Source of the DNA: Bacteroidaceae bacterium
Lineage (GTDB): Bacteria; Bacteroidota; Bacteroidia; Bacteroidales; Bacteroidaceae
DNA: 36,319 nt
NCBI GenBank assembly: GCA_024398405.1
Contig: JAKSJE010000015.1
Location: 1 to 36,319 of the forward strand
Direction of reading: 5' to 3'
The translations under genes were made by a program, and so were the position numbers. Below, piece after piece: positions 26,550 through 34,892 of the stretch. The notes beneath the pieces were generated by a model. It saw nothing but the letters and a program-made list of their open reading frames with translations. It was not told where the DNA came from and made no database searches. Every line of letters starts with the position of its first letter. Position 1 is the stretch's first letter.

Positions 26550-27180
26550 CCTTCTTTTTCTCATTCTCAAGGCAGCTGTTGATGGTCTCATGGTAGAAAA
26601 CAATCAATACAATCACAGCGCAGCTGATGGCTGCATCAGCGAAATTGAATATCGGAGAGAAGAACACGCAATGTTCCCCGCCATAGAATGGCATCCACGT
26701 AGGCATGTCCCATTCAATCAGAGGGAAGTAGAACATGTCCACCACCTTGCCCGTCAGTAACTCGCTGTATCCGTTGCCCCATCCCACGTATTGTGCGACT
26801 ACAGGAGGGTAGGGGTCATCGAATATCAGCCCATAGAACAAGCAGTCGAAGATATTGCCAGCGGCTCCGGCTATAATCAACGCCAGGCAAACAAGGAATC
26901 CAAGTTTACGGGCTCTCCTTATCTCCCTGATCAGAAACCACAGGCCAACGCACACCATTACGATACGGAATATGGTCAGTAGGAATTTGCTTCCCAGTTC
27001 CATTCCGAACGCAAATCCATTGTTCTCCACGAAACGCAACCCGAACCAGTCTGTGATCCATATCGTCTGTCCTAAGCACATGTTCGTCTTGACAAGGATT
27101 TTTATGACCTGATCAGTCACCACCACGAGCACTATCACCGCAGTGGCTATCCATAGATTCCTTCTCTCAGTCTTTCCCAT
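26536..27180 (-). CDS. lspA: Lipoprotein signal peptidase II
   Basis: LspA is an inner-membrane aspartic protease that cleaves prolipoproteins before the lipidated cysteine. The 214-residue protein has four hydrophobic spans. Family blocks are VTDQVIKILV at 21-30, FVENNGFAFGM at 50-60, GNIFD with catalytic Asp112, and FNFADAAIS with catalytic Asp182. The loop between the last two spans is longer than in E. coli, as usual for Bacteroidetes. The C-terminus is lysine-rich (NEKKKDADK). It is the second gene after ileS, and it directly serves products of this same operon (the DUF4296 and TamL lipoproteins). Confidence 0.95.
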   Translation of the reverse strand: MGKTERRNLWIATAVIVLVVVTDQVIKILVKTNMCLGQTIWITDWFGLRFVENNGFAFGMELGSKFLLTIFRIVMVCVGLWFLIREIRRARKLGFLVCLALIIAGAAGNIFDCLFYGLIFDDPYPPVVAQYVGWGNGYSELLTGKVVDMFYFPLIEWDMPTWMPFYGGEHCVFFSPIFNFADAAISCAVIVLIVFYHETINSCLENEKKKDADK

Positions 27181-27242
27181 TTCACACGATTCATTTCAGT
27201 TTCGGCTGAATGCCCAAAATCAGTTGTCTCTGTCGTCCGTAT

Positions 27243-27280
27243 TCCGGAGCGCGGGTCTGTTTGCGATGCCTCGCTCCGGA
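27243..27280. other. Perfect 9-bp inverted repeat in the ileS-lspA gap
   Basis: TCCGGAGCG (27243-27251) and CGCTCCGGA (27272-27280) flank 20 bp in the 135-bp space between the two genes. No T-run follows on the minus strand, so it is not a standard terminator. It may be a processing or attenuating hairpin between ileS and lspA. Confidence 0.5.
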
Positions 27281-27315
27281 TATCCGGACTCCACCTCACG
27301 TCGTCATGCCGTCGG

Positions 27316-30300
27316 CTATTTCTCCGAGACGCAGACCTTGATTACGGCCCTGAAGTCCTCGAAGTCAACCTCGTTGCCACCTTCCACGATGGCCTTCAGT
27401 TCTATCTCGTTAGCCAGTACCTGCCCTTTGATGTATTCGCTGTAGCTCATTACCGCCGGAGTGATCTGTTGCATGTCGGTGATGGTCAGTTTTATGCGGT
27501 CGGTGATCTCGAGCCCGCTTTCCTTTCTGATGGCCTGTACTCTCTTCACGATTTCCCGGGCTATGCCCTCGTTCTTGAGTTCAGGCGTTATCTCGATGTC
27601 AAGTGCCACCGTGATGTTGCCTTCTACGGCTACGCTCCATCCGGGGATGTCCTCGCTGATGATTTCCACGTCGGCGAGTTCTATCCTCCTTTCCTCGCCC
27701 TCGATTGTCAGGCCGATGAAACCGTCATGCTCCATCTGTCCTATCTCCTCCTGGGTCATCTGGCTGACTCTGTCCGCCACGCTCTTCATCAGTTTGCCGA
27801 ATTTCTTGCCCATCACCCTGAAGTTGCACTTCACCTTCTTCACCAGCATTCCCTCACCCTCCACGAACTGCATCTCCTTCACGTTGACTTCGTCAAGGAT
27901 GAGCTGCCTCATTTTATCAAGACGTACCTTCGTGCTGTTGTCTGACACAGGGATGCTTATGTACTGCAGTGGCTGACGTACGATGATTTGCTCCTTCTTC
28001 CTCAGCGACAGAACCATTGACGTCACCTTCTGAGCCAGTTCCATGCTTTCCTCCAGTTCGTTGTCTATGATGTTTTCGTCGTATTCAGGGAACTTGGCCA
28101 AGTGTACAGACTGTGCGCCATCTCCGTGTAGGTCTCTCCATAGTCTGTCGGCGAAGAACGGAGCGAACGGAGCGATGAGGCGGGCCAGTGTGTCGAGACA
28201 GGTGTATAGGGTCTGGTATGCACTCAGCTTGTCGTCGTTCATGTCGCCGCCCCAGAAGCGTTTCCTGTTCAGTCTCACGTACCAGTTGCTCAGGTTGTCC
28301 ACCACGAACGTTTGTATCAGCCTGCCTGCTTTTGTCGGCTCGTAGTTGTCGAGGCTGTCTTCCACCTCCTTCACGAGAGTGTTCAGTTCGCTGAGCACCC
28401 ATCGGTCAATCTCTGGCCTCTTGTCATAGCTCACCTGTGCCTCCTTGCCTGTGAAGTTGTCCACGTTCGCGTAAAGAGCGAGGAAACTGTAGGTCTGGAA
28501 CAGTTTCCCGAAGAATGAGCGGCTCACCTCAGCCACGCCTTCCTCGTCGAACCGGAGGTTGTCCCATGGCTGTGAGTTGGTCAGCATGTACCATCTCACG
28601 GCGTCGGCTCCGTGTTTCTCTATGCAATCGAACGGATTGACTCCGTTGCCAAGTCTTTTCGACATCTTCAGGCCGTTCTTGTCAAGTACGAGACCGTTGC
28701 TTATCACGGCTTTGTATGCCACGCTGTCGAAGACCATGGTGGCGATGGCGTGCAAGGTGTAGAACCAGCCTCGTGTCTGGTCCACGCCTTCTGCTATGAA
28801 GTCGGCTGGGTATGCGCCGCCGCCGTCGATGAGTTCCTTGTTCTCGAACGGGTAGTGTATCTGTGCGTAAGGCATGCTGCCTGAGTCGAACCATACGTCT
28901 ATGAGGTCTGGCTCCCTTCGCATCTCGAAGCCGCGAGCCGATACCAGCACGATGTCATCGACGTAAGGCCTGTGCAGGTCAATCTTGTCATAGTTCTCCT
29001 GAGTCATGTCTCCCGGCACGAATCCCTTGTCCTTGAGCGGGTTCGACTTCATCACACCCATCCTGACTGACTTCTCTATCTCGTCGTAGAGCTCTTCTAT
29101 GGAGCCGATGCATATCTCCTCCTTCGACTCCTTGTTCCGCCAGATAGGAAGCGGCGTGCCCCAGAACCTCGACCTGGACAGGTTCCAGTCATTGAGATTC
29201 TCCAGCCATTTGCCGAATCGTCCGCTGCCGGTGCTTGCAGGCTTCCAGAGGATGGTGTCGTTCAGGGTCTGCATCCTCTTCCTCGCGGTTGACGCCCTGA
29301 TGAACCATGAGTCAAGCGGATAGTAGAGGATTGGTTTGTCGGTCCTCCAGCAGTGAGGATAATTGTGTACGTGCTTCTCTATCTTCCATGCCAGTCCTTT
29401 CTGCTTGAGGTCCATGCAGATTGTCACGTTCAGGTCTTCCTGCGGAGCGTCACCTTCCTTAAGGTACTCGTTCCTTACGTACTTGCCCGAGAATTTCTTG
29501 TACTCATCGACATCCACATATTTCTCGACGAAGTCCGGAGCCATCTGCCTCATCCTGTACAGTGTGCCGATTGGCGATACCAACGGTCTGAACTCGCCTT
29601 CCCTCGTCTGGATGATGAGCCCCTGGATGCCGGCTTTGTGAGCCACCGCCAGGTCGTCAGCTCCGAAGTTAGGCGCGATGTGCACGATGCCGGTACCGTC
29701 TTCCGTCGTCACGTAGTCGCCGGGAATCACGCGGAACGCGCTCTCACGCGCTGCCATCGGCTTCACCCATCCAAGCAGCTGCCTGTATGGAGTGCCCACG
29801 AGATCCTTGCCCTTGTAACGGCTCAGTATTCTCCACGGCACCACCTTGTCACCGGCTTTGTAGCTGTCCATGTCGGCTTCCTGACCTTCTGGCTTCAGGT
29901 AGGCGTTGATTCTCGCCTCCGCCATCACCACCCTGATTCTCGCCGCGTTGTACGGGTTGTAGGTGTCAAGCAGCACATAGTCTATGTCAGGCCCCACGCA
30001 TAACGCCACGTTCGACGGCAGGGTCCACGGTGTGGTGGTCCACGCCGCGAAGTAGGCGCCCTTCAACTCATCGTATCTCACACCTAACCTCGGGGTGATA
30101 GGGAACAGGGCGGTACAGGTGGTGTCCTTCACGTCTCTGTAGCAACCCGGCTGGTTCAGTTCGTGACTGCTCAGTCCTGTGCCCGCTGCGGGACTGTACG
30201 GCTGTATGGTGTAGCCCTTGTAGAGCATCTTCTTGTCGTAGAGCCGTTTCAGCAACCACCACAAGGTCTCGATGTATTTGTTGTCATAGGTGATATACGG

Positions 30301-30741
30301 ATGCTCCAGATCGACCCAGTAGCCCATCTTCTGGCTCAGGTCGGTCCACTCGCTGGTGTACATCATCACGTTCTTCCTGCATCGCGCGTTATAGTCCTCT
30401 ATGCTTATGCTCTTGCCTATGTCTTCCTTGGTGATGCCTAATTCCTTCTCCACGCCCAACTCCACAGGCAGGCCGTGAGTGTCCCATCCGGCTTTCCTCC
30501 TCACCTGATAGCCCTTCATGGTCTTGAACCGGCAGAAGGTGTCCTTGAGCGAGCGAGCCATCACATGATGGATGCCCGGGTGGCCATTGGCTGATGGAGG
30601 ACCCTCGAAGAATATGAATGAAGGGCAACCCTCACGCTCAGTCATGCTTCTGCTGAATACGTCTTCGCTCTCCCACAGACCGAGGATCTCTTTGTTGACA
30701 TCTGCCAGATTGAGCCGTCCTGGCTCCCTGAAATTTCCCAT
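27316..30741 (-). CDS. ileS: Isoleucyl-tRNA synthetase, eukaryote-like long form
   Basis: IleRS charges tRNA-Ile and edits mischarged valine. The 1141-residue length fits the eukaryote-like (IleRS2) branch found in Bacteroidetes. The class I HIGH-equivalent is HPGIHH at 54-59 in FFEGPPSANGHPGIHHV. The connective-peptide editing domain has TTPWTLPSNVALCV and the GTGIVHIAPNFGADD block. The second signature is LKMSKRLGNG, and SRFWGTPLPIW and WFDSGSMPYAQ are typical of this branch. An anticodon-binding region and a long C-terminal extension follow. It is the first gene of a minus-strand run to lspA and beyond. IleRS2-type enzymes are often mupirocin-tolerant; that is family knowledge, not shown here. 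Confidence 0.97.
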   Translation of the reverse strand: MGNFREPGRLNLADVNKEILGLWESEDVFSRSMTEREGCPSFIFFEGPPSANGHPGIHHVMARSLKDTFCRFKTMKGYQVRRKAGWDTHGLPVELGVEKELGITKEDIGKSISIEDYNARCRKNVMMYTSEWTDLSQKMGYWVDLEHPYITYDNKYIETLWWLLKRLYDKKMLYKGYTIQPYSPAAGTGLSSHELNQPGCYRDVKDTTCTALFPITPRLGVRYDELKGAYFAAWTTTPWTLPSNVALCVGPDIDYVLLDTYNPYNAARIRVVMAEARINAYLKPEGQEADMDSYKAGDKVVPWRILSRYKGKDLVGTPYRQLLGWVKPMAARESAFRVIPGDYVTTEDGTGIVHIAPNFGADDLAVAHKAGIQGLIIQTREGEFRPLVSPIGTLYRMRQMAPDFVEKYVDVDEYKKFSGKYVRNEYLKEGDAPQEDLNVTICMDLKQKGLAWKIEKHVHNYPHCWRTDKPILYYPLDSWFIRASTARKRMQTLNDTILWKPASTGSGRFGKWLENLNDWNLSRSRFWGTPLPIWRNKESKEEICIGSIEELYDEIEKSVRMGVMKSNPLKDKGFVPGDMTQENYDKIDLHRPYVDDIVLVSARGFEMRREPDLIDVWFDSGSMPYAQIHYPFENKELIDGGGAYPADFIAEGVDQTRGWFYTLHAIATMVFDSVAYKAVISNGLVLDKNGLKMSKRLGNGVNPFDCIEKHGADAVRWYMLTNSQPWDNLRFDEEGVAEVSRSFFGKLFQTYSFLALYANVDNFTGKEAQVSYDKRPEIDRWVLSELNTLVKEVEDSLDNYEPTKAGRLIQTFVVDNLSNWYVRLNRKRFWGGDMNDDKLSAYQTLYTCLDTLARLIAPFAPFFADRLWRDLHGDGAQSVHLAKFPEYDENIIDNELEESMELAQKVTSMVLSLRKKEQIIVRQPLQYISIPVSDNSTKVRLDKMRQLILDEVNVKEMQFVEGEGMLVKKVKCNFRVMGKKFGKLMKSVADRVSQMTQEEIGQMEHDGFIGLTIEGEERRIELADVEIISEDIPGWSVAVEGNITVALDIEITPELKNEGIAREIVKRVQAIRKESGLEITDRIKLTITDMQQITPAVMSYSEYIKGQVLANEIELKAIVEGGNEVDFEDFRAVIKVCVSEK

Positions 30742-30862
30742 AATACGTCTTTCTTTTATATTGTTACTTTAATACGTTGTCTTTTCATCCATGGAGTCCC
30801 CCGTCAGGCAGGTGGGCATCCTCAGCCATGGCCAGTGGAGATTCATGGACCGTTAAACTCTG

Positions 30863-30870
30863 CAAATTTA
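30863..30870 (-). promoter_or_regulatory. Candidate -7 box for ileS
   Basis: On the minus strand this reads TAAATTTG inside CGTAAATTTGCAG, the commonest Bacteroidetes form, about 120 bp before the ileS start. An exact TTTG at the expected upstream spacing is not seen. Confidence 0.5.
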
Positions 30871-31012
30871 CGATTTTTTTTTCACATACGCCCTCACTCT
30901 CCTTATTTTATTTAGAGAAAGGTCGCCTGCATGTGCGTTTTTCCGTGGATAGCCCACTTCGCAGCCTGGCAGATGGCGGGTAACGGAGAATGGACTTGGT
31001 GGATTGGACATA

Positions 31013-31106
31013 AGGTGGAGCCTATAAACTCACCGACCGAATAATAGATTCACAATTATGGATTGCATGGCTCTTCTCATGGAAATGAATTCATGGAACC
31101 CACCAT
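31013..31106. mobile_element. MITE-like inverted-repeat element, short copy B (about 94 bp)
   Basis: The left end, AGGTGGAGCCTATAAACTC, and the right end read on the other strand, TGGTGGGTTCCATGAATTC, are imperfect inverted repeats related to those at 4841-5041. The internal sequence (GAATAATAGATTCACAATTATG, then CATGGCTCTTCTCAT) resembles the left half of the element at 35938-36217. The right-hand block AAAGCGGCGAAAAGTTTATT is missing, so this looks like an internally deleted member. Confidence 0.6.
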
Positions 31107-31256
31107 AAACGATTACCTTCGCGGCATCATTGTCAGACAAACCATCTCCGACGGTCGCCAGGACTTGACACACCGCACACCATTTGGCGATACACCGCAC
31201 GAGACATCGCAAGGGTGCGCATGACATTATCCACGACTACGGACAAAACTATGTTT

Positions 31257-31440
31257 CTGTTACTAACAAGTGGTATATACCTGTTACTAACAGGTGGTAT
31301 GCGCTGTTACTAACAGGAGGTATGCGCTGTTAGTAACAGGAGGTATGCGCTGTTAGTAACAGGAGGTATGCGCTGTTAGTAACAGGTGGTATATAGTTGT
31401 TACTAACAGGTGGTATATACCTGTTACTAACAAGTGGGTA
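31257..31440. repeat. Eight-unit palindromic tandem array (23/24-bp period)
   Basis: Units start at 31257, 31281, 31304, 31327, 31350, 31373, 31397 and 31421. Outer units have a 24-bp period with GTGGTATATAC-type linkers; the middle units have a 23-bp period with GAGGTATGCG linkers. The palindrome core is CTGTTA-N-TAACAG, with central base C, C, C, G, G, G, C, C in order. There are no unique spacers and no associated cas genes. Confidence 0.9.
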
Positions 31441-31448
31441 ATGTTAAC

Positions 31449-31536
31449 CGCAGTCTCTGATAGTCTTAAGCGCAGTCTCTGGTAGTCTTAACCGCAGTCT
31501 CTGGCGGTTTTAAGCGCAGTCTTGGGTGGTTTTCTC
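31449..31536 (+). repeat. Four-unit 22-bp satellite (CGCAGTCT units)
   Basis: Units start at 31449, 31471, 31493 and 31515, an exact 22-bp period, each CGCAGTCT followed by CTGGTAGTCTTAA-like sequence that degenerates toward the right. Two related units, also 22 bp apart, occur in the other composite repeat (7447-7476, minus strand). Confidence 0.85.
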
Positions 31537-31953
31537 AGCAGTCCGGGCGTTCTTTGACACAAAAACCGTCAACGGACATCCGCAGCCGAGTGGACGGCTG
31601 ACATTGCTGAGCGTTATTACCGGGTCTTCTTGGATTTGGAGAGTCCACGGAAAAATGCACATGCGCCGTCATCGCCTGCATGACAGTCAGAAAAGGCTTG
31701 GTTCAAATGTATGGAACGCATGGCCTCGTCATGCGCTCTCCCAGGTCTCGTTATGCGAAGTCTCCGACGCGGCTGAGTTTTGTCTGCGCCGTGTCCGTCC
31801 GCTCGCTGTGCGGCGCCTGGACGTTGTCTGTACGGGAGGGTGACGATGGTGCGTCGCCGTAGGTTTCTGACTGGACGGCGACCACACTCGCCCTGCACCG
31901 AACATGAGCGCATGACCGTCCGGGTGCCGATAGGGGATTATTTTCATGTTATA

Positions 31954-31985
31954 TTTGCTTGATTCATAAAAAAACGCTAAATTCG
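31954..31985 (+). promoter_or_regulatory. Probable promoter of the polysaccharide operon
   Basis: TTTG at 31954-31957, a 20-bp spacer and TAAATTCG at 31978-31985 (one mismatch to TAnnTTTG) would start transcription near 31992, about 20 nt before the fcl ATG. An overlapping TATATTTG at 31950-31957 is an alternative -7 box without a partner. Confidence 0.55.
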
Positions 31986-32011
31986 CGTTTCGTAAGTGAT
32001 GTTGAGATTGT

Positions 32012-32956
32012 ATGATGCAAGAGTCATCCAAGATATATGTTGCTGGTCATCGTGGCATGGTGGGCTCTGCCATAGTGCGTGAGCTCCGACGCCAGGGATA
32101 TGACAACATTGTCACACGCACCCATTCCGAACTCGACCTGACCAGTCAGGCTGAGGTCGAGGCGTTCTTCAAGGAAGAGCGTCCCGAGTATGTGTTCCTT
32201 GCGGCGGCTAAGGTGGGGGGCATCATGGCGAACCAGTCGGCGCTCGCGGACTTCATGTATGAGAACATGATGCTCGAGATGAACGTCATCCATTCCGCCT
32301 GGCGCAACGGATGCCGCAAACTTGAGTTCCTGGGCTCTTCGTGCATATATCCCCGTATGGCTCCGCAGCCCATGCCCGAGTCATGCCTCCTGACCTCTGA
32401 ACTTGAGAAGACCAATGAGGCATACGCGCTTGCCAAGATATCAGGTCTGAAGTACTGTGAGTTTCTCAACCGTCAGTACGGCACCGACTACATATCCGTG
32501 ATGCCGACGAACCTCTATGGTCCCAACGACAACTACCACCCGGAGCATTCACACGTGCTTCCGGCTCTGATACGCCGGTTCCACGAGGCCAAGGTGCGGG
32601 GGCTTACGTCAGTGACTTGCTGGGGCGACGGAACGCCGTTGCGTGAGTTCCTGTATGTTGACGACCTCGCGAATCTCTGTGTGTTCCTGATGAACCATTA
32701 CAGTGGCGACGAGACGGTTAATGCAGGCACCGGCAAAGAACTGACCATCAAGGCGCTCACAGAACTTGTCGCACGTGTCGTCGGCTATGATGGCGAGATT
32801 CTCTGGGACAGTTCTCGCCCTAACGGGACACCTCGGAAACTGCTTGACGTGTCCAAGGCAAAGGCGCTTGGATGGACTTATAAGACAGAACTGGAGGAGG
32901 GTGTCAGGCTTGCCTACGATGATTTCCTAACCAATCCGATGAGGGCAGAACGATAA
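32012..32956 (+). CDS. fcl: GDP-L-fucose synthase
   Basis: This NADPH-dependent epimerase/reductase turns GDP-4-keto-6-deoxy-D-mannose into GDP-L-fucose, a donor for capsule and surface glycans. The 314-residue protein is an extended SDR: nucleotide motif GHRGMVG at 12-18, catalytic GSSCIYP (Ser109-Ser110-Cys111), and Tyr138/Lys142 in YALAK. Substrate-side segments NLYGPNDNYHPEHSHVLPALIRRFHEA and WGDGTPLREFLYVDD are characteristic of Fcl/WcaG. A second ATG one codon later is equally possible as the start. The partner GDP-mannose 4,6-dehydratase (gmd) is not in the window. It is the first gene of a three-gene plus-strand unit, 4 bp before the dehydratase. Confidence 0.96.
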   Translation: MMQESSKIYVAGHRGMVGSAIVRELRRQGYDNIVTRTHSELDLTSQAEVEAFFKEERPEYVFLAAAKVGGIMANQSALADFMYENMMLEMNVIHSAWRNGCRKLEFLGSSCIYPRMAPQPMPESCLLTSELEKTNEAYALAKISGLKYCEFLNRQYGTDYISVMPTNLYGPNDNYHPEHSHVLPALIRRFHEAKVRGLTSVTCWGDGTPLREFLYVDDLANLCVFLMNHYSGDETVNAGTGKELTIKALTELVARVVGYDGEILWDSSRPNGTPRKLLDVSKAKALGWTYKTELEEGVRLAYDDFLTNPMRAER

Positions 32957-32960
32957 GGGC

Positions 32961-34886
32961 ATGAACTTCATATCTAAACTCTCAAATTGGTATTTCACTT
33001 CCAAGTCGCTTCCCTATTGGTGCGTCCTGCTGTTCGACTGTCTTGTCATAGTCGTAGCGGGCTACTTCTCGGCCTATCTGCAGTTCGGCGGCAACATATT
33101 CGCCGGCCATTTCTGGGGCCTGACGCTCAACCTGCTGATAGCGGTAGTCATCTTCATCTTCTTCTTCAGACTGTTCCATACGTATTCAGGCATCCTGAGA
33201 TTCAGCACTTTCTCTGACTTGCATAAGGTCGGACTGTCGAATGTCTGTGCCGTAGTCGTGGCTCATGTGCTCTTTGTCTTGCTCGTCTCACCACCGTACG
33301 ACACGGTGCCGCTTTCGGGAGAATTGTACTACATACCTTTCTTCTCGTCACTCTTCGTCATTTCCACGATACTGATGTGGGCTGCGCGTGTGTTAGTGAA
33401 AAACCTCTTCGAGACTTACCAAAGCACTCTGATGATAGAGAAAGCCTTTATCTATGGAGTCAGGGAAGGTGCGGTGTCGCTTGCCAATGCCATCATGAGT
33501 TCCGAGACACTGAGATGCTCGGTTGTGGGGTTCGTATGTCCTCGTGGAGAGACCTCGGCCAAGTATCTCCTCAGTTCGCCGGTCTATCAGGATGATGCGG
33601 ACTTGTTGTCCAACATGCGGGCGGCGGGCGCTACCGTGTTTGCCGTGTCGCCGCTCATGGTCGATGTGTTCCGTGAGCAGACGGAGCTTATCGACGGTCT
33701 GACCAAAGCCGGAGTCAGGATATACGTGATGCCTGACGCACAGAAATGGGATGGGAAATCAAAACTCCATCGTCAGCATTTCCATCAGGTGGAAATCGAG
33801 GATCTGCTGCCTCGTGACGAGATACAGATTGACATGAACGCCATAGCCGGACAACTGGCTGACAAGACAATACTCATCACCGGTGCGGCGGGCTCGATAG
33901 GCTGCGAACTCGTCAGGCAGATAGCCGGATTCTCGCCACGGAATCTCGTTCTCGTCGATCAGGCGGAGACTCCTATGCACGATATGCGTCTCTGGGTCTC
34001 GCGACAGCCCGGACTGAAGGCGGAGACCATTGTGGCTTCAATCACCAACGAATCGTTTATGGAACGGCTCTTCGACAGGTGTCGTCCTGAGTATGTGTTC
34101 CATGCGGCAGCATACAAGCATGTTCCCATGATGGAGGACAATCCGGCGGTAGCGGTGCAGAACAACATCCGCGGGACTCGCGTCATCGCTGACCTCGCGG
34201 TCAAGTATGGATGCAGTAAGTTCGTCTTGGTCTCGACCGACAAAGCCGTCAATCCTACCAATGTCATGGGGTGCTCGAAACGGTTGTGCGAGATATACTG
34301 CCAGTCGCTGAGTTGTGAGATCGCCGAGGGCAACGTGAAAGGAGTGACACAGTTCGTCACCACGCGCTTCGGAAACGTGCTCGGGTCGAGCGGCTCCGTA
34401 ATCCCTATTTTCCGTGAGCAGATCAGGAACGGAGGGCCTATCACGGTCACTCACCCTGACATCATCCGCTATTTCATGCTCATACCAGAGGCATGCAAAC
34501 TCGTACTGGAGGCTGCCGTCATAGGTCATGGCGGCGAGATATTCGTATTCGACATGGGGAAACCTGTGCGTATCGTCGAACTTGCCAAACGGATGATACT
34601 GCTCTCGGGGGCAAAGGATGTGAAGATTGAGTTCACAGGGCTGCGCGATGGCGAGAAACTGTACGAGGAAGTCCTCTCGGACAAGGAGAAAGTCAAATCG
34701 ACAACCAACTCCAAGATATTCATCGCCGACGTCAGGAGATACGACTTCAAGACGGCGGCAGAAATGGAGCGACAGTTGTATGAGGCTTCTTTCTCGGCGA
34801 CTGCAGTCGAACTCGTACGCCTCATGCAGTCTTTTGTTCCTGAGTACAAAACCACGAACCCATGTTATGTCAACACGAATGACTGA
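32961..34886 (+). CDS. Membrane-anchored nucleotide-sugar 4,6-dehydratase (CapD/WbpM type)
   Basis: This is a 641-residue polysaccharide-biosynthesis enzyme. About four N-terminal membrane spans (20-150) are followed by a CoA-binding-like Rossmann domain (160-280) and the SDR catalytic domain, with ILITGAAGSIG near 302-312. In place of the usual YxxxK it has Met436-GCS-Lys440, the SMK arrangement of the WbpM/FlaA1 group, preceded by STDKAVNPTN. It most likely makes a UDP-4-keto-6-deoxy-HexNAc at the inner membrane for capsule or glycoprotein glycan. It sits between fcl and the Wza-like gene with gaps of 4 and 6 bp, so co-expression is near certain. Confidence 0.94.
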   Translation: MNFISKLSNWYFTSKSLPYWCVLLFDCLVIVVAGYFSAYLQFGGNIFAGHFWGLTLNLLIAVVIFIFFFRLFHTYSGILRFSTFSDLHKVGLSNVCAVVVAHVLFVLLVSPPYDTVPLSGELYYIPFFSSLFVISTILMWAARVLVKNLFETYQSTLMIEKAFIYGVREGAVSLANAIMSSETLRCSVVGFVCPRGETSAKYLLSSPVYQDDADLLSNMRAAGATVFAVSPLMVDVFREQTELIDGLTKAGVRIYVMPDAQKWDGKSKLHRQHFHQVEIEDLLPRDEIQIDMNAIAGQLADKTILITGAAGSIGCELVRQIAGFSPRNLVLVDQAETPMHDMRLWVSRQPGLKAETIVASITNESFMERLFDRCRPEYVFHAAAYKHVPMMEDNPAVAVQNNIRGTRVIADLAVKYGCSKFVLVSTDKAVNPTNVMGCSKRLCEIYCQSLSCEIAEGNVKGVTQFVTTRFGNVLGSSGSVIPIFREQIRNGGPITVTHPDIIRYFMLIPEACKLVLEAAVIGHGGEIFVFDMGKPVRIVELAKRMILLSGAKDVKIEFTGLRDGEKLYEEVLSDKEKVKSTTNSKIFIADVRRYDFKTAAEMERQLYEASFSATAVELVRLMQSFVPEYKTTNPCYVNTND

Positions 34887-34892
34887 CGACTG

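Larger units (their letters stand above)
31158..31555 (+). repeat. Composite dispersed repeat, expanded copy R2
   Basis: It has the same parts as 7434-7675 in the opposite orientation: a conserved head (CCAGGACTTGACACACCGCA to about 31250, including GAGACATCGCAAGGGTGCGC and CGGACAAAACTAT), eight palindromic 23-24 bp units (31257-31440), four 22-bp CGCAGTCT units (31449 onward), and a CAGTCCGGGCGTTCTTTGA tail. It lies in the divergent gap between ileS and fcl. The head is conserved while both repeat counts are doubled relative to the other copy. Confidence 0.85.
30742..32011. other. 1.27-kb divergent intergenic region between ileS and the polysaccharide operon
   Basis: I find no recognisable gene here. 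From left to right it holds the ileS leader and its -7 box, a short inverted-repeat element (31013-31106), the composite repeat R2 (31158-31555), and then about 390 bp (31560-31950) in which the open frames on either strand are Arg/Ser-rich and look like noise. It ends with the promoter of the downstream operon. Confidence 0.7.

Noticed and set aside
31257-31440. CRISPR-like array
   Set aside because: Repeat cores are only 13 bp, linkers are near-identical rather than unique spacers, and no cas genes are nearby.
31617-32031. Minus-strand frames of about 100 codons upstream of fcl
   Set aside because: They are Arg/Ser/Thr-rich, lack motifs, overlap each other in different frames, and one covers the fcl promoter.
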